From Sphingomonas desiccabilis (GTDB lineage: Bacteria; Pseudomonadota; Alphaproteobacteria; Sphingomonadales; Sphingomonadaceae): 64,000 nt of DNA. The stretch lies in NCBI RefSeq assembly GCF_004135605.1, contig NZ_SDPT01000002.1, forward strand, positions 682,001 to 746,000. The letters run 5' to 3'. The position numbers and the translations under genes were made by a program. Below, in pieces: positions 49,101 through 58,308 of the stretch (within the stretch, counting starts at the first letter, position 1; each line of letters begins with the position of its first letter). The notes under the pieces are model-generated. The model did not search any database. It was not told where the DNA came from and saw only the letters and a program-made list of their open reading frames with translations.

Positions 49101-50176
49101 GCACGCTCGAACTCCCTTCGCCCAAGCTGGAGCGGTGGCGCTGGGCGGACCTGCCGGCGTTGCAGCGCGCGGCCGAGAGCCCGCGTGGGACTGCGCCCGA
49201 TCTCGACGCCGCGCTGCTGCCGCTCGACGGACCGCGGCTGGTGTTCGTCGACGGCGCCTATGATGCCGAGCGCAGCGCGCCCGGACCCGTCACCGTCGGT
49301 CGCCGCGCCTGGACCAGCGAGCACCCGCTCGCCCGCTTCGGGCAGCTTGAGGGCTGGGCGCTCGACCTGGGCCAGGAGGCGGTGACCGATCCGATCCAGA
49401 TCGTCCATCTGGGCTCGGGCGGCGACAATCATCTGCGCGGGTTCATCGCGCTTGCGGCCGATGCCGCGGCTTCGGTGGTCGAGACGTTCGTCGGCAGCGG
49501 CTGGGCCAATCGCCAGACCCGCATCGAGCTCGCCCGCGGTGCGCGGCTGATGCGCTCAGTTCGGCTGATCCAGGCGGACGGCTTCGTCTCGATCCGCGAC
49601 GAGGTCGATGTCGGCGAGGCGGCGAGCTATGCTGCGACCTTCCTGGGTGCGGGCGGCATGGGCAGCCGCATCGACGGCGAACTCGTGGTGAGCGGCACCG
49701 ATGCCTATGCGGAAATGGGCGGCGCGCTGCTGACCCGCGGCGACCAGCGTCAGGAATGCGCGGTCACCGTGCGCCACGCCGCCGAACGCGGCACCAGCCA
49801 CCAGACCTGGCGCGCGGTTGCGGCCGACCAATCGGCAGCGAGCCTTGCCGCCCGCGTCGACGTCGCGCGCGGTGCGCAGAAGACCGACGGCGAGCAGTCG
49901 CTGCGCGGCATCCTGCTCCAGCGCACGGCGACCGTGAACCTGAAGCCTGAGCTTGAGATCTTCGCGGACGACGTGAAGTGCGCGCATGGCGCGACCGTGG
50001 GCGAACTCGATAACCGCGCGCTCTTCTACCTCCAGAGCCGCGGCGTGCCGCGCCCGCGCGCCAAGGCCCTGCTGACCCGCGCGTTCGTGGCCGACTCGCT
50101 CGATCGCATCGGCCAGGAGGTGGTGCGCGAGGCCTTCGTGGCCGACGCCGATCGGTGGCTGGAAGCGGCACTGTGA
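49097..50176 (+). CDS. sufD: Fe-S cluster assembly protein SufD
   Basis: A 359-residue partner of SufB. The N-terminal part is variable; the C-terminal beta-helix has VRHAAERGTSHQTWRAVAAD, ILLQRTATVNLKPELEIFAD, DDVKCAHGATVGELDNRALF and YLQSRGVPRPRAKALLTRAF, all typical of SufD. It starts at GTG 49097 overlapping sufC and ends overlapping sufS. The Cys and His in DVKCAHGAT are the residues thought to help form clusters. Confidence 0.95.
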
Positions 50177-51387
50177 GCGTTAGCGCCGACACCCGTCCGC
50201 TCGACGTGGTCGCCGATTTCCCGGCGATCCCGGCGGGCTATGCCTATCTCGACACGGCCGCCACCGCGCAGAAGCCGCGGCCGGTGCTCGACGCGATTGC
50301 GCGCGGCTATGGCGAGACCTATGCCACCGTCCACCGCGGCGTGTACCAGCGCTCGGCCGACATGACGCTGGCGTTCGAGGCGGCTCGGCGGCGGGTGGCG
50401 GAGTTCATCGGCGCAGGCTCGCCGGACGAGATCGTCTTCACCCGCGGCGCGACCGAGGGGATCAACCTGGTCGCGCAGTGCTGGGCCGGCACGCAGTTGA
50501 AGGCGGGCGACCGCATCCTGCTGTCGATGCTGGAGCACCACAGCAACATCGTGCCATGGCAGATGGTCGCCGAGCGCGTGGGCGCGGCGATCGACGTCGT
50601 GCCGCTCACCGCCGACGGCCGCATCGACCTGGACGCGATGGAGCGGATGCTGCGGCCCGAGCACAAGCTGGTCGCGCTGGCGCATGTCTCCAACGTGCTC
50701 GGCTCGGTGCTCGACGTGTCGCGCGCGGTGGCACTGGCGCACAAGGTCGGCGCGAAAATCCTGATCGACGGCTGCCAGGCGGTCGCGCGGCTGCCGGTGG
50801 ACGTGACGAAGCTCGGCTGCGACTTCTACGTCTTTTCGGGGCACAAGCTCTACGGCCCGACCGGCATCGGCGTGCTGTGGGGCAGGGGCGAACTGCTTGA
50901 GGCAATGCCGCCCTATCAAGGTGGCGGGTCGATGATCGACCGGGTGACGTTCGAGCGCACCACCTATGCGCCGCCGCCGGGCCGGTTCGAGGCGGGGACG
51001 CCGCACATCGTCGGCGTGCTCGGGCTGCATGCCGCGATCGACTATGTCGCCGGCATTGGCCTGGACGCGATCCACGCGCACGAGACGGCGCTGGTCGCGG
51101 CCGCACGCGATGGGCTGGAGCGGATCAACTCGGTCACGCTGTTTGGGCCGGAAGATTCCGCCGGCATCGTCAGCTTCGCGATCGAGGGGGTGCATCCGCA
51201 CGACATCGGCACCATCTTGGACGAGGAACGCGTGGCGATCCGCGCCGGTCACCATTGCGCACAGCCGCTGATGGAGCGGCTCGGCGTGCCGGCGACCGCG
51301 CGGGCGAGCTTCGGCGTCTATAACTCCGCCGCCGATGTGGATGCGCTGGTACGCGGACTGGAACGGGTAAGCAGGATCTTCGGGTAA
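50173..51387 (+). CDS. sufS: Cysteine desulfurase SufS
   Basis: A 404-residue PLP-dependent enzyme that releases sulfur from cysteine as a persulfide. PLP-binding Lys is in YVFSGHKLYGPTGIGVLWG, and the active-site Cys in IRAGHHCAQPLMERLGV. AYLDTAATAQKPRPVLDAI and FTRGATEGINLVAQ are further class II desulfurase motifs. GTG 50173 overlaps the sufD stop and is preferred to the longer frame. No sufE gene follows; SufE or SufU would be encoded elsewhere, or another acceptor is used. Confidence 0.95.
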   Translation: MSVSADTRPLDVVADFPAIPAGYAYLDTAATAQKPRPVLDAIARGYGETYATVHRGVYQRSADMTLAFEAARRRVAEFIGAGSPDEIVFTRGATEGINLVAQCWAGTQLKAGDRILLSMLEHHSNIVPWQMVAERVGAAIDVVPLTADGRIDLDAMERMLRPEHKLVALAHVSNVLGSVLDVSRAVALAHKVGAKILIDGCQAVARLPVDVTKLGCDFYVFSGHKLYGPTGIGVLWGRGELLEAMPPYQGGGSMIDRVTFERTTYAPPPGRFEAGTPHIVGVLGLHAAIDYVAGIGLDAIHAHETALVAAARDGLERINSVTLFGPEDSAGIVSFAIEGVHPHDIGTILDEERVAIRAGHHCAQPLMERLGVPATARASFGVYNSAADVDALVRGLERVSRIFG

Positions 51388-51869
51388 TGGACGAGACACG
51401 CAGGATCGCGGTGGAAGAGGTCGATACGGTGGACGCGCCGCGCAAGGCGCGCGTGGACGAGGTGGTCGATGCCCCGGCCAATGTCGGGGCGGAGCCGCGC
51501 CGCCGCGACTATCTCGAAGGCTTCCTCGCGCAGAAGCCGGAGCCGGTGTCGGCCGGCGAGCCGGGCGGGGAAATCTACGACGGCGTCATCGCCGCGCTGA
51601 AGGAGATCTACGACCCCGAGATTCCGGTCAATCTCTACGACCTCGGCCTGATCTACGGCGTCGACGTGACGGAGGGCGGCCATGTCGCCGTCACCATGAC
51701 GCTGACGACGCCGCATTGCCCGGTCGCCGAATCGATGCCGGGCGAGGTCGAGTTGCGCGTCGGCGCGGTGCCGGGCGTCGCCACGGCCGAGGTGAACCTG
51801 GTGTGGGATCCGCCCTGGGACCCGCAGAAGATGTCCGACGAGGCCAAGCTCGAACTCGGCATGTTGTAA
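51387..51869 (+). CDS. sufT: SUF system MIP18/DUF59 protein SufT
   Basis: A 160-residue protein. Residues 1-60 are a charged, probably disordered extension. The DUF59 domain follows, with ALKEIYDPEIPVNLYDLGLI, MTLTTPHCPVAESMPGEVE (conserved Cys) and VNLVWDPPWDPQKMSDEAK. SufT proteins help deliver or mature Fe-S clusters. The start overlaps the sufS stop by one base. The long N-terminal extension is common in alphaproteobacteria. Confidence 0.9.
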   Translation: MDETRRIAVEEVDTVDAPRKARVDEVVDAPANVGAEPRRRDYLEGFLAQKPEPVSAGEPGGEIYDGVIAALKEIYDPEIPVNLYDLGLIYGVDVTEGGHVAVTMTLTTPHCPVAESMPGEVELRVGAVPGVATAEVNLVWDPPWDPQKMSDEAKLELGML

Positions 51870-51883
51870 GGGAGGAACGACAC

Positions 51884-52237
51884 ATGGCCACCACCCTTCG
51901 CCCCCGTCCCGCCGCACTGACGCTCACCGCGTCGGCCGAGCAGCGCATTGCCGACCTGATGGCCCAGGCGCCCGAGGGCGCGGTGGGCGTCAAGCTCTCG
52001 ACCCCGCGGCGCGGCTGCTCGGGCCTCGCCTACTCGGTCGACTATGTGACCGAGGCCAAGCCCTTTGACGAGCGCATCGACACCGCCGGCGGCACGCTGT
52101 TCGTCGATGGCGGGTCGATCCTGTACCTGGTCGGCTCGACCATGGACTGGGTGGAGGACGATTTCACCGCCGGCTTCGTGTTCAACAACCCCAACGCCAA
52201 GGGCGCGTGCGGGTGCGGGGAGAGCTTCACGGTCTGA
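51884..52237 (+). CDS. sufA: A-type Fe-S carrier SufA
   Basis: A 117-residue carrier that passes clusters to apo-proteins. The three ligand cysteines are visible: TPRRGCSGLAYSVDYV and NAKGACGCGESFTV at the C-terminus. ATG 51884 follows AAGGGAGG by 7 bases. It closes the suf operon, with the operon's 3' end in a repeat-rich gap shared with the convergent tesA. Confidence 0.93.
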   Translation: MATTLRPRPAALTLTASAEQRIADLMAQAPEGAVGVKLSTPRRGCSGLAYSVDYVTEAKPFDERIDTAGGTLFVDGGSILYLVGSTMDWVEDDFTAGFVFNNPNAKGACGCGESFTV

Positions 52238-52295
52238 GGGGTAGCGCCCTTGTCAGGCCGCGGCGGCTTGATCGGCCCCAGCGGCTCCCCCGGCC

Positions 52296-52373
52296 GTGCT
52301 CCTGCGCAGGCAGGAGCCCAGAGCCACGACCGTCGCCGCCGGTAACCCTAGGCTCCTGCCTTCGCAGGACCAC
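52296..52373. repeat. Dispersed composite repeat, family B
   Basis: GTGCTCCTGCGCAGG then CAGGAGCCCAG and inverted partner CTAGGCTCCTGCC then TTCGCAGGACCAC. It shares its core with elements at 2949, 3997 and 44503. Confidence 0.75.
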
Positions 52374-52404
52374 GTTGAGCGGCGGAAGCACATGCCTCCA
52401 CGCC

Positions 52405-52496
52405 CGTCATCCTGACGCAAGTCAGAACCCCTTGACGCTACCTGCTTGAGCCTCAGGCGCCGCGCGTCTGGATGCTGACTTTCGTCAGCATGACGG
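52405..52496. repeat. Dispersed composite repeat, family A
   Basis: CGTCATCCTGACGCAAGTCA and the inverted partner TCTGGATGCTGACTTTCGTC then AGCATGACGG. It stands 32 bases after a family B element, the same pairing as at 44371-44594 but in the other order. Confidence 0.78.
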
Positions 52497-52521
52497 ATGG
52501 GAGAGAGGTCGCGCATCCCCC

Positions 52522-53256
52522 TCAATCCAGCCGCTGCAGCCGTTCCGTCACCACCGGCGCAATCCGCGTGACCATCTGCTGCACGCCCTTGGCGTTCGGG
52601 TGCACCCGGTCGGCCTGCATCAGCGCGGGGTTGCCGATCACGCCGTTCAGCACGAACGGGTAGAGCACCGCGTCATATTCCTCGGCGAGTTCGGGGAAGA
52701 TGCGGTTGAATGCGCCTGCATAGTCCGCGCCCAGGTTCGGCGGCGCCATCATGCCGGTGAGCACCACGGGGATCTTGCGGCGCTTCAACTCGTCCAGCAT
52801 CGCCTTCAGGTTCTCGCGCGTCGTGGCCGGCGGGATCTGGCGCAGCACGTCATTGCCGCCCAGGCCCAGCACGACCAGGTCCGGCGTGCGCTTGAGATTG
52901 TCGAGCGAGAAAGCGAGCCGCTGCCGTCCCGCGGCGGTCGTGTCGCCGGAAACGCCTGCGTTCACCACCGTGGCGTTGATGCCGGCACTGCGCAGCGCCG
53001 TCTGCAACCCGTCCGGAAAGCTCTGCCCGCGCGCCAGGCCGTAGCCTGCATAGAGGCTGTCGCCGAAGGCGAGCACCAGCCGCTCCGGGCCCTGGGGCAC
53101 GCTCGCCGCGGGTGCGGCGGCCGCCTGTGCGCCGTTCACCGGTACGTTCGCCTGTTCGGCCGGAACCCCTTGCGCCCCCCGATCATCGCAGCCGGCGAGC
53201 AGCAAGGCTTGGAGAAGCAGCGCACCCGCTCCATAACGAAAGCTACCATCCTCCAA
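52522..53256 (-). CDS. tesA: SGNH-type arylesterase/lysophospholipase, lipoprotein
   Basis: A 244-residue esterase of the TesA group. The start is TTG 53256, preceded by GGAGGA with 6 bases between. The leader ends in the lipobox LLLAGC, so it is a lipoprotein, unlike E. coli TesA. SGNH blocks are FGDSLYAGYGLARG (Ser), NAGVSGDTTAAGRQRL (Gly), LGLGGNDVLRQIP (Asn) and QADRVHPNAKG (Asp-x-x-His). Its divergent neighbours are a ybbA-ybbP ABC pair, the same layout as in E. coli. Only 14 bases separate the two start codons. Confidence 0.9.
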   Translation of the reverse strand: MEDGSFRYGAGALLLQALLLAGCDDRGAQGVPAEQANVPVNGAQAAAAPAASVPQGPERLVLAFGDSLYAGYGLARGQSFPDGLQTALRSAGINATVVNAGVSGDTTAAGRQRLAFSLDNLKRTPDLVVLGLGGNDVLRQIPPATTRENLKAMLDELKRRKIPVVLTGMMAPPNLGADYAGAFNRIFPELAEEYDAVLYPFVLNGVIGNPALMQADRVHPNAKGVQQMVTRIAPVVTERLQRLD

Positions 53257-53270
53257 CGCGATCCTCCGAC

Positions 53271-53969
53271 ATGCCCGAAACCAACCCCGGCGATATGGTG
53301 ATCGCCGCGCGCGATGTCACCTTGACCCTTGGCAGTGGCGAAGCCGCCACGCCCATCCTGCGCGGAATCAGCCTGTCGGTGGCGCGCGGCACCAGCGTGG
53401 CGCTGCTGGGCGCATCGGGCTCCGGCAAGTCGTCGCTGATGGCGGTGCTTTCGGGACTGGAGCGGGCGACGGGCGGCAGCGTGCAGGTGGCCGGCCTCGA
53501 CTTCGGTGCGCTCGACGAGGATGCGCTGGCACGGGCGCGTCGCGGGCGCATCGGCATCGTGCTCCAGGCATTCCACCTGCTGCCGACCATGACCGCGCTC
53601 GAGAATGTCGCCGTGCCGATGGAGCTCGCCGGCGACGCGGATGCGCTCGCCCGTGCCGAGGCGGAGCTGCGGGCGGTCGGGCTCGGCCATCGCCTCGGCC
53701 ATTATCCCGCGCAACTTTCGGGTGGCGAGCAGCAGCGCGTCGCCATCGCCCGCGCGCTCGCCGGCCGGCCGGAGATCGTGTTCGCCGACGAGCCGACCGG
53801 CAACCTCGACGCGGCGACGGGCGCCGCGATCATGGACCTGCTGTTCGAGCGACGCGCCGCCACCGGCGCCACGCTGGTCGTCATCACCCATGATCCCGCG
53901 CTTGCCGAGCGCTGCGATCGCATCGTCTCCCTCGCCGACGGGCGGATCGTGCGGGACGAGAACCAGTGA
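53271..53969 (+). CDS. ABC exporter ATP-binding protein, YbbA/LolD-like
   Basis: A 232-residue ATPase with Walker A GASGSGKSSLM, Q-loop VLQAFHLLPTMTALENV, signature LSGGEQQRVAIARALAG, Walker B IVFADEPTGNLD and H-loop VVITHD. It belongs to the MacB/LolD/YbbA group that powers FtsX-type permeases. ATG 53271 has no Shine-Dalgarno sequence, so it may be leaderless. The stop overlaps the permease start. It is divergent from tesA; together the locus matches the ybbA-ybbP-tesA arrangement, where the role is unclear, possibly lipid or lipoprotein related. Confidence 0.88.
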   Translation: MPETNPGDMVIAARDVTLTLGSGEAATPILRGISLSVARGTSVALLGASGSGKSSLMAVLSGLERATGGSVQVAGLDFGALDEDALARARRGRIGIVLQAFHLLPTMTALENVAVPMELAGDADALARAEAELRAVGLGHRLGHYPAQLSGGEQQRVAIARALAGRPEIVFADEPTGNLDAATGAAIMDLLFERRAATGATLVVITHDPALAERCDRIVSLADGRIVRDENQ

Positions 53970-56479
53970 ACGAATGGCGGCTGGCCTGGCGCCTCGCACG
54001 GCGGGAACTGCACGGGCGGTTCCGGGGCTTGCGCCTGCTGCTCGTGTGCATGTTCCTGGGCGTGGGCGCACTGGCGGCGATCGGCAGCCTCTCGGCCGCG
54101 ATCGACGGCGAGCTCAAGGCGCGCGGCGCGGCCATCCTGGGCGGCGACGTCGAGTTCGCCACCTCGCAGCGAGCGGCGACCGAGGCGGAGCGCGCAGCCT
54201 TCGGCCGGCTCGGCAGGGTCTCCGAGACGACCGGCATGCAGGCGATGGCGGTGCGGGAACGCGGTGCCGAGAGCCCCCAGACGGTGCCGGTCACGCTCAA
54301 GGCGGTGGACCGCAGCTATCCGCTCTACGGCAACCTGCGCCTTGCCGACGGCAGCATCGCGCATCCCGCGGACCCGACGCACGTCTGGATCGCGCCCGGC
54401 CTTGCGGAGCGGTTGCGCGTCGGCGTGGGGCAGCAGCTGCGCCTGGGGAGCGCGCGCTTCACCATCGCCGGCATCATCGCCGACGAGCCGGACCGACTGG
54501 GGGAGGGCTTCACCCTCGGTCCCGTCGCGATCGTCTCGAGGGAGGGTGTCGCCCGCACCGGCCTGATCCAGCCGGGCAGCCTTTATGAGACCAAGTACCG
54601 GATCGCGCTGCCCGCGGATCGTGCGCCCGACGCGGCGGCGGAGGCGATCAAGGCGGCCTTTCCCGATGGCGGATGGGAGAGCAAGACCCGCGACCGCGCT
54701 TCCCCGGGCGCCGCGCGCTTCCTGGACCGGATGGGCCAGTTCCTGGTGCTGGTGGGGCTCGCAGCGCTGGCGATTGCCGGGATCGGCGTTGGCAATGGCG
54801 TCGGCTCCTATCTGGCGGCGCGCCGCGGCAGCATCGCCGCGTTGAAGGTGCTGGGCGCGACCTCGGGAGGCATCGCGCGTGTCTACCTGCTTCAGGTCGC
54901 GGTGGTCGCCGGCGTCGGCATCCTGCTGGGACTGGTGGCGGGCATCGCCGCAGTGCCGCTGATCCTGTGGGTGGCGGGCGACGTGCTGCCGGTGGCGCCG
55001 GAGTTCGCGATCCATCCGGCACCGCTGGCGCTGGCCGCCGGCTATGGCCTGCTGACCGCGCTCGCCTTCACCGCGCCGCCGCTGGTGCGCGCGGGCGCCG
55101 TTCCCGCCGCGGGCCTGCTGCGCGGCAGCCTGGACCTTCGCCGGGCGCCCTGGCGGCGGGTGCTGCCGTGGACCGGCGGGGCGGGGGCCGCCGTGGTCGC
55201 GATCGCGGTCGCCACTGCCGAGCAGCCGTGGTTCACCGCCAGCTTCCTCGCCACCATCGCCGGCACGCTGCTGCTGCTCGCGGCCTTCGGCTGGGGCGTG
55301 CGCTGGCTCGCCGCGCGCTTGCCGCGGCCCCGTGGCCCGCTGCTGCGGCTGGCGCTCACCGGACTCCACCGGCCGGGCGCGCGTACGGTCACGCTGGTGG
55401 TGGCGCTTGGGCTCGGCCTCACGTTGTTCGTGCTGCTGGCGGCGATCCGCACCAGCATCGACGCCAACATCCGCGAGACCATCCCGCAAAAGGCACCCGC
55501 ACTGTTCGCGCTCGACGTGCCCCGCGACCAGGTCGATCTCTTCCGCCGCACCGTCACTGGCGTTGCGCCCCAGGCGGAGCTGCGGATGGTCCCGCTGATG
55601 CGTGGCACCATCACCGCCTATGCCGGGACGCGCGTCGCCGACCTCCAGACCCTGCCGGAAGGTGCCTGGGCGCTTCGGGGCGAGCGTGGCCTCACCTATT
55701 CGGAGACGCTTCCCGAGGGCAACGAGCTGGTGGAGGGCAAATGGTGGCCCGTCGGCTATGCCGGGCCACCGCTGGTGTCGCTGGACGTGGATCTCGCGCG
55801 CGCCCTGGACCTCAAGATCGGCGACCCGATCCGCTATTCGGTGCTCGGTGTCGAGCGGGAGGCGCGCGTCGCTTCCTTCCGCCGCATCCACTGGGACAGC
55901 CTGGGCTTCAACTTCGTGATGGTGTTCAGCCCCAACGCCATCTCGGACGTGCCGCACAACCTGGCCGCCACGATTGACCTGGCAAAGGGGCAGGAGGGCG
56001 CGGTCACCCGTGCGCTGCTGCCCCGCTTCCCCTCCGTCTCCGTGGTCGAGGTGCGCGGCGTCGTGGAGCAGGTGCGCACGATCGTCAGCCAGATGGCGAC
56101 CGCCATCGCGGCGGCGGCCTCCGTCGCGATCCTCGCTGGCATCGCCGTGCTGATCGGCGCCATCGCCGCGGCGCGAGAGGCGCGGACCTATGACGGGGTG
56201 ATCCTGAAGACGCTAGGCGCGACGCGGGCGCAGGTGCTGGCGGTGCAGGCGCTCGAATATGCGTTGCTGAGCGCCGCCATCGCCGCCCTGGCGCTGGCGC
56301 TGGGCCTGGTGGGCGCCTGGTACGTGGTGGTGGAGGTGTTCGCGTTCGAATGGCTGCCGGACTATCCGGCCGTCTTGGGGACGCTTGCGGCCGGGGCGGG
56401 GGTGACGCTGGTCATCGGCATCCTGGGCGCGCTCCCGATTCTGGGCATTCGTCCGGCACGCGCCTTGCGTGAGCTCTAG
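53966..56479 (+). CDS. ABC exporter permease with FtsX domains, YbbP-like
   Basis: An 837-residue inner-membrane protein with a short N-terminal helix (LLLVCMFLGVGALAAIGS), a large periplasmic MacB-like domain, and two FtsX permease modules (around residues 255-400 and 700-830), giving about ten membrane helices. The segments GVGNGVGSYLAARRGSIAAL and AAREARTYDGVILKTLGATR are the FtsX coupling helices. It pairs with the ATPase upstream by an ATGA overlap. Length suits the YbbP family (about 800). Substrate is unknown. Confidence 0.88.
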   Translation: MNEWRLAWRLARRELHGRFRGLRLLLVCMFLGVGALAAIGSLSAAIDGELKARGAAILGGDVEFATSQRAATEAERAAFGRLGRVSETTGMQAMAVRERGAESPQTVPVTLKAVDRSYPLYGNLRLADGSIAHPADPTHVWIAPGLAERLRVGVGQQLRLGSARFTIAGIIADEPDRLGEGFTLGPVAIVSREGVARTGLIQPGSLYETKYRIALPADRAPDAAAEAIKAAFPDGGWESKTRDRASPGAARFLDRMGQFLVLVGLAALAIAGIGVGNGVGSYLAARRGSIAALKVLGATSGGIARVYLLQVAVVAGVGILLGLVAGIAAVPLILWVAGDVLPVAPEFAIHPAPLALAAGYGLLTALAFTAPPLVRAGAVPAAGLLRGSLDLRRAPWRRVLPWTGGAGAAVVAIAVATAEQPWFTASFLATIAGTLLLLAAFGWGVRWLAARLPRPRGPLLRLALTGLHRPGARTVTLVVALGLGLTLFVLLAAIRTSIDANIRETIPQKAPALFALDVPRDQVDLFRRTVTGVAPQAELRMVPLMRGTITAYAGTRVADLQTLPEGAWALRGERGLTYSETLPEGNELVEGKWWPVGYAGPPLVSLDVDLARALDLKIGDPIRYSVLGVEREARVASFRRIHWDSLGFNFVMVFSPNAISDVPHNLAATIDLAKGQEGAVTRALLPRFPSVSVVEVRGVVEQVRTIVSQMATAIAAAASVAILAGIAVLIGAIAAAREARTYDGVILKTLGATRAQVLAVQALEYALLSAAIAALALALGLVGAWYVVVEVFAFEWLPDYPAVLGTLAAGAGVTLVIGILGALPILGIRPARALREL

Positions 56480-56501
56480 CGGTGAGCGCTAAGTTGTTTA
56501 T

Positions 56502-57125
56502 ATGACGGGAATTATGAAAGCCGCGCTTTGCTGTTCCGGACGGGGTCGTCCCCGCGAATTCGATGTCGAGGAAGCCTTGGCGGCCGCGCTGCGGGTGTTC
56601 TGGAGCAAGGGCTATGAGGGCGCTTCGCTGTCCGACCTGACGGAGGCGATGGGCATCACGCGCCCGAGCCTCTATGCCGCCTTCGGCAACAAGGAGTCGC
56701 TGTTCCGCAAGGCGCTCGACCTCTACGAGCGCGAAAAGCTCAGCTATATCAGCGTCGCGCTGGAAGCGCCGACCGCGCGCGAAGTGGCCGAGCGGCTGTT
56801 GCGCGGCGCAGTGGAAAGCCATGCCAGCACCTCCGGACCGCGCGGCTGCCTGGGCGTGATCAGCTCGGTCGCGTGCGGGGCGGACGCGGAGTCGATCCGG
56901 GAGGAAGTCCTCAAGCGGCGCGCCTCGTCCCAGGCGGCGCTGGTCGCCCGGTTCGAGCGCGCGAAGGCCGAGGGGGACCTGCCCGCGCACGTCGACCCGC
57001 AGGGGCTCACCGCCTATCTGGTGGCGATCCTTCAGGGCATGACCGTGCAGGCGGGCGCCGGTGCCAGCAGCGAGGCGTTGAACGCGTTGGTCGATACCAG
57101 CCTCGCGATGTGGCCAAGCGCCTGA
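56502..57125 (+). CDS. TetR family transcriptional regulator
   Basis: A 207-residue regulator. The helix-turn-helix is GASLSDLTEAMGITRPSLYA then AFGNKESLF, after the N-terminal GRGRPREFDVEEAL. Its ligand-binding half is a variable helical domain with a Cys in SSVACGADAESI. Inverted repeats of the TACC and GGTA type occur 20 and 65 bases after its stop, before the next gene. TetR proteins usually repress a neighbour. Ligand is unknown. Confidence 0.85.
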   Translation: MTGIMKAALCCSGRGRPREFDVEEALAAALRVFWSKGYEGASLSDLTEAMGITRPSLYAAFGNKESLFRKALDLYEREKLSYISVALEAPTAREVAERLLRGAVESHASTSGPRGCLGVISSVACGADAESIREEVLKRRASSQAALVARFERAKAEGDLPAHVDPQGLTAYLVAILQGMTVQAGAGASSEALNALVDTSLAMWPSA

Positions 57126-57146
57126 ACGCTGGGTTTCGCTGAAAAC

Positions 57147-57209
57147 TACCAACAGGTACAAAAATCCCGTTGACGGTTCCGATCGTCTTCTATACCGGTC
57201 AGTAGGTAT
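57147..57209 (+). promoter_or_regulatory. Candidate promoter with inverted repeats upstream of the unknown gene at 57267
   Basis: TACC, 4 bases, GGTA (57147-57158) and TACC, 8 bases, GGTA (57193-57208) flank TTGACG (57170-57175) and TATACC (57191-57196), a -35/-10 pair with a short 15-base spacer. This could be the TetR operator region, but the repeats are short. Confidence 0.35.
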
Positions 57210-57266
57210 TGAGGGCACGACGACGGCACCGCCGTGGACCTGCCCATCCGAGACCGAGGGAAGGCC

Positions 57267-57677
57267 ATGGGCTATCTGACATTCAGCGAGTTCGGCGGCG
57301 CTGCCGCTGCGAAGGCGGCGGCGGCTCCCATCGTGCCGCAGGCCGATCCGGTGCCGGTCCAGGCCGGGCTGTCGCCGCTCGAATGGTCGGTCGTGGCGAT
57401 CGCCCGCAACGAACGCCTGGGAAGCCTCCGCCAGCCGGGCCGGGTCATGGCCGCGCTCGGCTCGCTGTTCGGCGCCCGCCCGCGCCTTCCGCTCGCCGAT
57501 CCGAAGCTGGAGGCGCTGCGCCGCCTGTCGGTGCTTGCCTGGCACCGCGGCGACAACCTGCCCAAGTCTGAGATCGCCCGCTTCTTCTCCGCAGGGTTCA
57601 GCACGCATCAGTTCGAAACACTGCTGACCAGCATCGGCCGCGGCCGGCTGGCGAGCACCCGTACCCGCGCCGCCTGA
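57267..57677 (+). CDS. Hypothetical protein downstream of the TetR gene
   Basis: A 136-residue protein that I do not recognise. An N-terminal Ala/Pro-rich part (residues 12-40) is followed by a helical domain with LEWSVVAIARNERLGSLRQP, then LSVLAWHRGDNLPKSEIARF and FSAGFSTHQFETLLTSIGRG. The C-terminal half could be a small DNA- or protein-binding helical bundle. ATG 57267 follows AAGG-rich sequence; GTG 57234 is an alternative. A good terminator follows. Confidence 0.6.
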   Translation: MGYLTFSEFGGAAAAKAAAAPIVPQADPVPVQAGLSPLEWSVVAIARNERLGSLRQPGRVMAALGSLFGARPRLPLADPKLEALRRLSVLAWHRGDNLPKSEIARFFSAGFSTHQFETLLTSIGRGRLASTRTRAA

Positions 57678-57717
57678 GACGCGCACGACTTCCGTTCCCT
57701 CCCGACCAGTCCCCCTT

Positions 57718-57751
57718 GGGCGGTTCGTCTTCCGGCGAGCCGCCCCATTTT
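57718..57751 (+). terminator. Terminator after the gene at 57267
   Basis: GGGCGGTTCG and CGAGCCGCCC form a 10-bp stem with one wobble, followed by CATTTTTA. It starts 40 bases after the stop. Confidence 0.75.
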
Positions 57752-57909
57752 TATGCGGCAGCGACGCTTCCGGTCGCTCGAAGATGAACGATGCGGTCGC
57801 GGTTGCGACAATCGGCGACACAAAAGCGGTATTGCTGACACGATCCAGCGACGGCACGCCCCCAAATTGCTCTTCGACCGGACGAAGGTCGGACTTGAGG
57901 AGTGTAGCC

Positions 57910-58251
57910 ATGAAGAAGATCGCACTGATGATCGTGGGCCTTGGGATCGCCGCGACCGCGCTGCCCACCGCCGCGAGCGCGGCGCCGTGGCAGAACATCA
58001 ACCAGCGCCAGGCGACGCTTGAGCATCGCATCGACCAGGGCGTGCGCAGCGGACGCCTCGACCGCCGCGAGGCCACTCGCCTCCGCGCCGAGTATCGCCA
58101 GATCGCGCAGCTCGAGAATCGCTATCGCCGCAGCGGCGGCGGCCTCTCGGTGGGCGAGCGGCGTGACCTCGACCAGCGGCTCGACCGGCTGATGGCACGG
58201 ACGAAGTATCAGAAGCATGATCGCCAGGGATATCACGGCCCCCGCCGCTGA
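57910..58251 (+). CDS. Small secreted basic protein of unknown function
   Basis: A 113-residue protein. ATG 57910 has GAGGAG upstream and gives a signal peptide ending AASA. The mature part is Arg-rich and helical, with a periodic pattern (NQRQATLEHRIDQGVRSGRL, RREATRLRAEYRQIAQLENR, GERRDLDQRLDRLMARTKY). Small periplasmic proteins of this sort are common in sphingomonads; they may bind nucleic acid, metal or proteins, but nothing is established. Confidence 0.68.
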   Translation: MKKIALMIVGLGIAATALPTAASAAPWQNINQRQATLEHRIDQGVRSGRLDRREATRLRAEYRQIAQLENRYRRSGGGLSVGERRDLDQRLDRLMARTKYQKHDRQGYHGPRR

Positions 58252-58273
58252 GCCTGACGACCGCGAACCACAA

Positions 58274-58301
58274 GACGCCTCGCCGGCAGCGGCGGGGCGT
58301 C
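58274..58301. terminator. Hairpin between convergent genes
   Basis: GACGCCTCGCC, loop GGCAGC, GGCGGGGCGTC gives an 11-bp stem with one wobble. The tail GTTCGTTTC is only partly T-rich. Confidence 0.45.
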
Positions 58302-58308
58302 GTTCGTT

